A stretch of DNA of 64,000 bases from Diospyros lotus (taxonomy: Eukaryota; Streptophyta; Magnoliopsida; Ericales; Ebenaceae): assembly GCF_014633365.1 (NCBI RefSeq), contig NC_068351.1:15134907-15198906 (forward strand), given 5' to 3'. Of this stretch, positions 56,690 to 64,000 are shown piece after piece (position 1 is the first letter of the stretch; every line of letters begins with the position of its first letter). Position numbers and translations under genes: made by a program. The notes beneath the pieces are model-generated. The model worked only from the letters and a program-made list of their open reading frames with translations, ran no database searches and was not told the DNA's origin.

Positions 56690-57090
56690 TAGGAAAATGT
56701 TTCTTGTACAAATAATTGGAGATGTCAAATGATAAAAATACCCTAACCCAATTTATAGATTCACTACCCCTGCCCTTGGTCGCCTCCTCTCTCCTCTACC
56801 ATGACGGCCTCCAGCAAGCTCCGCCTTATCTCATCGCCTCATCATCGCTCTGCGTCGCCTTATCGATTGCCGATGCATCGTCTTGTCGTTTTACTACAAC
56901 GCCTCACTCGATCACTGTTGCATCTTGTCGTCACCCTACTACAGTGCCTCACGTGATTGCCGTTTTATCTTGCTGTCACCTTTGGATGAAGCCGCGGGTT
57001 TCATTTGCGGATGAAACCCAATCATGATTGAATGAAGTCCGATTCAATTATCGGACATGTCATCCAGTCAGTACATGTAGCAGGGTATAT
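56690..57090. mobile_element. MITE-like segment with GC-richer core
   Basis: It opens with aggaaaatgtttcttgtac and closes with gtacatgtagcaggg, echoing the ends of the MITEs at 39050 and 54445. The core at 56760-57000 has repeated ccgt/ctgtcgtcaccctactaca-type blocks and a frame of 103 codons without known motifs. Confidence 0.35.
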
Positions 57091-57282
57091 ATATATATAT
57101 ATATAATAGTCTGAATTAATCATAATGAATGGATAAAAAAGATGAAAGAGTAGAAAGACTTTTGATCAGTTGGATTTGTGTTGACAACAAGGAGAGGAGA
57201 AGTGTGATTGGAGAGCAAGAAACTTCAACTTAAAGCATATAACTTAATTAAGGGTAGGTAGAAGAGAGAGAGTGGAACTTGG

Positions 57283-57390
57283 GGGTTGCCTCTAAGACTA
57301 GAAATGAGATTTTCCCAAGCCTTTCCATCGTTTGATGGGTTGCCTCTAAGACTGGAAATGAGATTTTCCCAAGCCTTTCCATCCTTTTAT
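57283..57390 (+). repeat. 54-bp tandem duplication upstream of phospholipase D
   Basis: Copies start at 57283 and 57337, each gggttgcctctaagact followed by gaaatgagattttcccaagc and ctttccatc. They differ at two or three positions. Located about 190-290 bp upstream of the start codon, in the likely promoter. Confidence 0.9.
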
Positions 57391-57466
57391 CAATTGCATT
57401 CAATTCCAAGCAAGCAAGCATACGCATCTTCCTCCCATTAATGTTCTGTCTCTGTATATATGTGTG

Positions 57467-57515
57467 TATTTATAACACAAATGATCAACACCTCTCTCTC
57501 TCTCTCTCTCTCTCT
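57467..57515 (+). promoter_or_regulatory. TATA-like box and CT-rich leader of phospholipase D
   Basis: tatttataa at 57467-57475 lies 100 bp before the ATG, followed by a (CT)n run at 57492-57515 and CTG repeats at about 57520-57538. A TATA box plus Y-patch leader is common in plant promoters. The transcription start is not known. Confidence 0.55.
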
Positions 57516-57574
57516 GTGAGCTGCTGCTGCTGCTGCTGATGAAATCAAAGACCGAGTGCTGCGCATTAATAGAG

Positions 57575-60500
57575 ATGGAGGGAAAGCACTGCAGCTGCTT
57601 CCTGCATGGAACGCTTGAAGCTACCATCTTCCATGCCACACCTTATGCACCACCACCTTTTCCCTTCAATGCACGTAGCTACTGCTCTGCTCCCTTTAAC
57701 TACGCACCTCCTCTTAATTTCCCATCATTTTCTATTTTATTATTATTATTATTCTATGTATGAAATCGTTCACTATCTTACCCATTTCGTTTCCTGTAAT
57801 AACTCACCAAATCACCTTAACCCACAAAAATCTGCATCTCAAGTCATTCTCAAATAAATTAATTTGAAATACCATCTTAAATAGACTATAAACCATCTTA
57901 CCACCAAAGTATTCTTAATTAAAATTGATTATATTATTATTATTGTTGTTATATTTTAATGAATTATAGTTTAATACCGTAGTCTTAGAATTAATTGGAC
58001 TTTTTGAAGGTGCATTATATGATAAAAAAATTTCAAAAAATAATTTATAAATGTAAAAATTACACTTGTGCAGTGTATGTTTGGGACGGGGAAGCCGGCG
58101 TACGTGACCATCAAGATCGGCGACAAGACAGTAGCGAGAACGAGCCAGGAGAGTGACCGGATATGGAACCAAACCTTCCAAATCCTCTGTGCCCATTCAT
58201 CCGACTCCATCGTCACCATCACCTTGAAGACAAACTGCCATGTCTTGGGAAAATTTCACATGCCGGCCCGTCAGATTCTGAGCGAAGCAAGTCTGATCAA
58301 TGGCTTCTTCCCCCTGACTGCAGAAAATGGAAACCCTAATTCGGGGCTCGAATTGAGATTTATGTTGTGGTTTAAACCCGCCAAACTCGAACCTTCCTGG
58401 GGAAAATTACTCAGCAGTGGCGGATTCGAGGGATCCAAGAATGCTGCTTTTCCTCAGCGCTCCAATTGCGTTGTTCGGCTGTATCAAGATGCGCATCATC
58501 GCCCTGGCTTTCAACCGCCTTTTGAGATTTGCGGCAGGCCGAGGAAGCTCTGGGAGGATGTGTTCAAAGCCATGGAGGATGCGAAGCATTTGATTTACAT
58601 TGCGGGGTGGTCTTTCAACCCTAACATCGTGCTGGTAAATTCTGAACTATGAAATGAATTTCTCAGTTTTGAAACATACAGAGATTGGGCTTTTTTTATG
58701 GAAATCACGGCTGGAGATTAGATTAGAATTGGCATTTTTTATGCCAACTTTTGAACTGTACAAATGCATGTGGTCAATTTTGTGTGCATATATGACGGTG
58801 CTTTCTGTCTGGTAAGATCAGAATCATATCAAATTTGGATTAGGCGTATTTATTTAAGATATTTTGAGTTTAACTCTTGATTTGATTATGTTATAGGCCT
58901 ATTTTTATCCTTTAGGTTTCTTGATAGGTTAATCGCCTTGTGTACTTCTCTTTAGAAATGGCTGCTTACTGCTATGCATGATAGCCATAAAATTTGAGTC
59001 CCGTGTTTGAGCCCCGTCCCGTGTTTCTTCCAACACTTTCAAATAGGTGCGTGACCCTGAGACAGAGATTCAGCATGCTCGTGGAGTGAAGCTGGGCGAA
59101 TTGTTGAAGCGGAAAGCAGAGGAAGGCGTAGCTGTGAGAATAATGCTTTGGGATGATCAAACTTCCTTACCAATCATCAAGAACAAGGGGCTGATGAGAA
59201 CGCATGATCAAGATGCCTTGGCCTACTTCAAATACACCAGAGTGGTATGCAGATTGTGCCCCCGGCTGCATCATAAGTTCCCGACAGTCTTTGCTCACCA
59301 TCAGAAAACCATCACTGTGGATGCCAGGTTAGAGCCCTTCTCTTCTGGCAACCGCGAAATCATGAGTTTTCTTGGCGGATTAGATCTGTGTGACGGCCGC
59401 TATGACACTGAGGAACATTCGCCCTTTCGGACCCTTAACACAGAATCTCACAGCCATGATTTTTACCAGACAAGCCTTGCCGGAGCTAGCCTCCAGAGAG
59501 GCGGTCCAAGAGAGCCATGGCATGATACTCATGCTTGTATTGTTGGTGAAGCTGCCTGGGATGTCCTGAGAAATTTTGAGCAAAGGTGGAGGAAGCAATG
59601 TGATCCATCATTACTGGTCCCTGTAAATACAATCTCAGAACTCTGTCACCAGCCTACTCCGCCAAGGATTTCCAGCAAAAAGGACTGGAAAGTTCAAGTG
59701 TTTCGGTCAATTGACCATGTATCGGCTACCCAAATGCCTGAAAACCTTCGTGTAGAGCAGAGCATTCATGAAGCTTATGTAGAAGCAATAAGGCGTGCTG
59801 AGAGGTTTATATACATAGAAAACCAATACTTCATAGGAGGTTGTCATCTGTGGGAGAAAGATCAACATTGTGGCTGCAGAAACTTGATCCCTCTTGAGAT
59901 TGCACTTAAGGTGGCAAGTAAAATCAAAGCAAAAGAGAGGTTTGCAGTGTATATTTTGATCCCAATGTGGCCGGAAGGATTGCCAGAGAGTGAGCCAGTG
60001 CAGGACATATTGCATTGGACTCGAGAAACAATGTCAATGATGTACAAATTGATTGGAGAAGCAATAAGAGAGAGTGGTGAAGACAGCCATCCAAGAGATT
60101 ACTTGAACTTCTTCTGCCTCGCTAATAGGGAGGAGCAGGGCGAAGGGGAATTTGTTCCACAGAGTTCTCCTCATCCTGGGACACACTACTGGAATGCCCA
60201 AAAGCATAGGAGATTCATGGTTTATGTTCATTCCAAGCTAATGATAGGTAAGAATATAACTGACATGAATATAGCTCTTAACTTGTTATTTTATTTGAAG
60301 TATTCTTTTGCCCCTAAACAACAAAATATCAATCAAATGCAAGACAACATCATCTAATACGAGAGTGATTCAATGTTGCTAATGAGTCTTTTGCCGGTTT
60401 CATTCTTCAGTGGACGACATGTACATGTTGATAGGATCTGCAAATGTGAACCAAAGGTCCATGGATGGGCAGCGAGACACTGAAATTGCAATAGGGTGCT

Positions 60501-60844
60501 ACCAACTGAGAGACGGGGAGAAGAAGATTAGTCGCGGGGATATTCATGCATACCGCATGTCGCTGTGGTACGAGCATACTGGACGAGCTGAAGAAGTGTT
60601 TCGAGAGCCTCGCACCTTAGAATGCATGCGGAGTATGGATTCTATCGGGCAGCAGATGTGGAAGATCTACCATGGAGAAGAAGTTGTGGACATGCAAGGT
60701 GTCCATTTAGTTAGCTACCCTCTAAGTGTAACCAACAATGGTTCTGTTGAGGATCTGGAGGATGGCGGCTGTTACTTTCCGGATACAAAATCTCCAATCA
60801 AGGGTAACAGATCAAAAATCTTGCCACCTATAATTACCACTTGA
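57575..60844 (+). CDS. PLDALPHA4: Phospholipase D alpha4/epsilon type, four exons
   Basis: Hydrolyses phospholipids to phosphatidic acid and a free head group at membranes; the Arabidopsis alpha4/epsilon form is tied to nitrogen signalling and growth. Exons are 57575-57670, 58074-58634, 59047-60247 and 60411-60844, giving 763 aa, the family's usual length. The short C2 domain (residues 1-~130) starts FLHGTLEATIFHATPY and includes RIWNQTFQILCAH. First HKD motif: H304-x-K306-x4-D311 (HQKTITVD). Second: H614-x-K616-x4-D621 (HSKLMIVD), split by intron 3. IYIENQYF lies between. The end is KILPPIITT. Introns 2 and 3 are canonical. Intron 1 keeps the frame only with a GC donor after AAT at 57670; the nearby GT at 57675 shifts the frame into a stop. 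An in-frame ATG at 57539 would add 12 residues; homology favours 57575. Confidence 0.92.
57671..58073 (+). other. PLD intron 1 with apparent GC-AG borders
   Basis: 403 bp. The acceptor is ttgtgcag|TGT. The in-frame donor reads TTCAAT|GCACGTAG, a GC donor; the only GT nearby (57675) is out of phase with exon 2. Confidence 0.55.
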
Positions 60845-63239
60845 TACAAAAATGGAAGATTGTTTAGTTTCTGATTCAAACACTTGATTCTGACTAAATC
60901 ATTTACACTCAGGCCATCTTTTTCTCCTGCATTCATATGACCAGTATGATATGATATTGTACAGTGTAAGTGTTCTGTAATAGTTAACTTGAACAGCAAG
61001 AAGGTGCAACTCAGCCGTTTAATTACTTTGTAGCCATTATAACAACAGGGGAAGTGACTGAAAACATAGAAAACAACATGGGTGTTTTTCTAATATTAAT
61101 AGGCAATGAAATTAACCAGGTTTGTTTGTCTCTTTGGCCACACATCATTCTTGGATTTATTGAGTAAGTGCATTCATTAATGGACTCGGATTTATTATGG
61201 AAAAATAGGTTAAAAGGAGAGGAAATAACGGAAGAAGTTTACAGTGATTTAAGAAATTTATATCAATTATATTAATTTTGTCTTTGGGTTTAATTATGAT
61301 ACTATTAATTATAATTTTGTGTTACTAACTAATTGGTAGTCTTTTGAATTATACTATTTATATTGAAGCTAAAATTTATTATTTATTTATATTAATTTTA
61401 GCTGTTGCAACAATAATAGCGGAAAAAACATTTTACCATTAAAGATAGTTAAAAATGAATTGTGTAATCCAATAGTTGATGGTTGGATGAATGATTGTTT
61501 GACAAGATGCATTGAAAGGGATGTAGTCGATTGCATTAATTATAAGGTTTAGACTTTTATTGTAAAAAAAAAAAATAGTCAATTCTTTTCATTTGAAAAA
61601 AATACAAAAATTACCCTTAAAGTGTAATAAAATATTATAATTAACCCTCTAATATTAGTTAACACTAGTTAAATATTAACCACCCCCATTTTTAGTTCAC
61701 GATGAATAGCACAAGGCATAGCCCACTAAGATCTGTGCCTAGACCCTCAAGAAGATTCTCCAAAATCTAATAATTAATTATTTAAAATTTATTTTTCTTA
61801 TTTTTTGAGATACAAAATCACTAATTTTATTTTATCATAATTTTTTATTTAAATTTATATTCTATTTATTTTATTATTCCATTTAGACTAGAAGGTCCCC
61901 AATTTCCAAGTTCACATATCATTTTTTAATATTATATAGTAAATAGTAAGATATCATTTATACGAGGAGACTCTTAATTCCCCAACTACATGAATCATTT
62001 TTCAATATTAGGCAATAAATAATGAGTTGTAAATCAGTAATGTAAAGAAAAAAATGCAAGAAGTGGAGTTATTTTAAGAGAACAATTTGATAAAACGATT
62101 ATTTAAATAGTGAAAATTTTATCTAGTGAATCCACGTTGATTTGACATTAAAAAAATAAATAAATCAATGACTTTTTAATTTGTAGGGCCTATCTATAGA
62201 CCCTCCACTTTTCTTACTTATTCAACTTTTATGTTTTCAAATCTTTCATCTTATCTATATTATCAATTTAAAAATATTTATTTTTTAAACTTGAATATTT
62301 AAAAAATAAAAAAATAAAAAAATTTAATATTTATTTATATTATTAAAACTAATGGATCACCCATGCGATGCATGGATGAATGGATATCGTAAAAAAAAAA
62401 AAAATTGTTAAAGTAAAAATTATATAATTTAATAGTTACAATAAATGAAAATCACAATAAAGAAGTAAAAATAAATAAAATAATTGTGTTACAATCATGA
62501 AAATACAACAAAAAGATTATAGATTTTGAAAGATTTTCTTATATGCATTCAAGGGTAGACAAACAATTAAAAGCACATAACTCTATCCCGAAACCATGTA
62601 AAAATAAACTTAAATTAACATGTAATACAATAAGCAATGCGTAAAAAATAAAAAAAATTACACAATAACAGGAAAAAAAAATGATAACCAACCTCTTTAT
62701 TTTGAAATATGCATTCAAGGGTAGACTTTTTCTGGGGGGGATTTTTACGTGTATTTGTCTCATATGTGCATACCACACGAACCCTCAAGGCCTAATTTTT
62801 CTTAGTTGCATTCACATCACTCACTTGACAGAATAGTGGTGCTATGTTACACTAGAAGATCAAATTGGGTAAAAAAATACGGTTAAAATTTACTAAATAA
62901 AAGTAAAGAAGAAGAGAAAATTTGAGAAGAATAATCGAAAAATGAGAAGAGAAGAAATGGAAGGGTTGAACGGGAATGGAGAGAAAGAAGAGAGAGAGAT
63001 ATTTACTTTCTTTTATTAATTTCTCTTCATTCAAATTCTCCTATTTTTCTCAATTTATCAAATCACATACCACCATTAAGTTTCTCTTTTTTCCCACGCT
63101 TTGCCACACAATTTGAATCTTACTCACTTAACATAATTTTCAAAATACAAATTTAATTTGCATTTAATTTCTCCAAGTCTAACATATAACACATCTTTAG
63201 TGTAGACTAATGGGAAAAAGGAAAATTAAATAAATGACA
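60845..63239. other. AT-rich 3' flank, no gene recognised
   Basis: Contains the PLD 3' UTR, then AT-rich intergenic DNA. A short direct repeat (atatgcattcaagggtagac) occurs near 62540 and 62708. No transposon ends were recognised. Confidence 0.45.
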
Positions 63240-64000
63240 ATAATCAATTAAGTTGAAAAATAAAATTATGACATTTAAAATTATAAAAAATAAATTTAAA
63301 TTAATTAAATTGTATGTAAAATAAAGATAATTTAAATAATCAATTAATTATATAAAATAATAATAATCAAATTTTCAAAATTGATTATCCATACATGACT
63401 TTACATATTTCTCCTAACAATTAATTATCACATTTAAGACATGTCAAATTTTTAAGGAAGAAAAAATAAAATTTAAAAATAAAATTATAACATTTAAGTT
63501 ATATATAAAATTATAATATTTAAAATTATAAGAAAAATAATTTAAATTAATTAAACTATATATAAAATAAAGACAATTTAAATAATCAATTAATTGTATA
63601 AATGATAATAATCAAAATTTTAAAATTGATTATCCATGACTTTATATATTTCTCCTCGTAATCAATTACCACATTTAAGACAAGTCAAATTTTTAAGAAA
63701 GTAACCAAAAAAAAGTTAAAAAAAAAAAATTATAATATTTAAATTATATATAAAATTATAACATTTAAAATTTTAAAAAATAAATTTAAATTAATTAAAC
63801 TATATATAAAATAAGAATAATTTAAATAATCAATTAATTATATAAATGATAATAATCAAATTTTCAAAATTAATTATTCATACATGACTTTACATATTTC
63901 TTCTGATAATCAATTATCATATTAAGACAGATCAAATTTTTAAGAAAGCAACAAAAAAATAAAGTTTAAAAATAAAATTATAACATTTAAGTTATATATA
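63240..64000 (+). repeat. AT-rich tandem array, ~245-bp unit, running off the window
   Basis: The block ttgattatccatacatgac and its variants recur at 63381, 63626 and 63870, spacing 245 and 244. Other blocks (aaatttaaattaattaaa, ataatcaattaatta, aagaca-gtcaaatttttaag) recur with the same period. At least three units, roughly 85-90% alike by eye. A satellite-like array that continues beyond 64000. Confidence 0.88.

Noticed and set aside
56716..57027. Plus-strand frame of 103 codons as a possible small gene
   Set aside because: No recognisable motif, repeated internal blocks, and its ends look like MITE tips; more likely repeat sequence.

Overview
This is nuclear DNA of a flowering plant, probably a eudicot. 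It is AT-rich and has spliced genes with GT-AG introns, Ty1/copia and Ty3/gypsy elements primed by a tRNA-iMet-type site (TGGTATCAGAGC), Mutator-like and hAT elements, RTE LINEs and Au-type SINEs. The species cannot be fixed from the window. No prokaryotic feature, CRISPR array or rRNA gene was seen.

Three host genes are supported. (1) A short proline-rich, membrane-anchored protein lies at 9343-9939 (+). (2) A two-RRM RNA-binding protein of the Scw1/RBPMS type is on the minus strand, in ten exons between 54264 and 13681. Its exons join into an uninterrupted 278-codon frame although the gene spans about 40.6 kb. (3) A complete phospholipase D of the alpha4/epsilon type runs from 57575 to 60844 (+) in four exons, 763 aa, with both HKD motifs.

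Layout. 1-3.4 kb: intergenic, with a long-inverted-repeat element and a 103-bp tandem array. 3.4-8.76 kb: a decayed Mutator-like element carrying a DUF1985-type fragment, an acidic ORF, a U1-type zinc-finger fragment and an inserted LINE tail. 8.8-10 kb: the proline-rich gene. 10-13.6 kb: LINE remnant and 3' flank. 13.7-54.3 kb: the RRM gene. Its intron 6 (19.7 kb) holds copia A (-), which contains copia B (+), which contains copia C (+), whose 3' LTR contains a non-autonomous hAT. Target-site duplications are visible at every level. Intron 2 (14.7 kb) holds a solo LTR and gypsy F (+), whose gag region contains a younger non-autonomous LTR element E (-). 54.4-57.5 kb: intergenic with an apparent hAT transposase relic and MITE-like repeats. 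57.5-60.8 kb: phospholipase D. 60.8-64 kb: AT-rich flank ending in a tandem array of about 245 bp per unit that continues past the window.

The most notable object is element E. It has lost all pol domains but carries an intact 479-codon frame whose first ~226 residues look like a processed piece of the CCR4-NOT subunit NOT2/VIP2, fused in frame to a gypsy-type GAG. This looks like capture of a host transcript by a retrotransposon that remained active until recently: its LTRs differ at only a few positions, and every other element read here is broken by stops. All homology statements rest on motif recognition by eye, not on searches.
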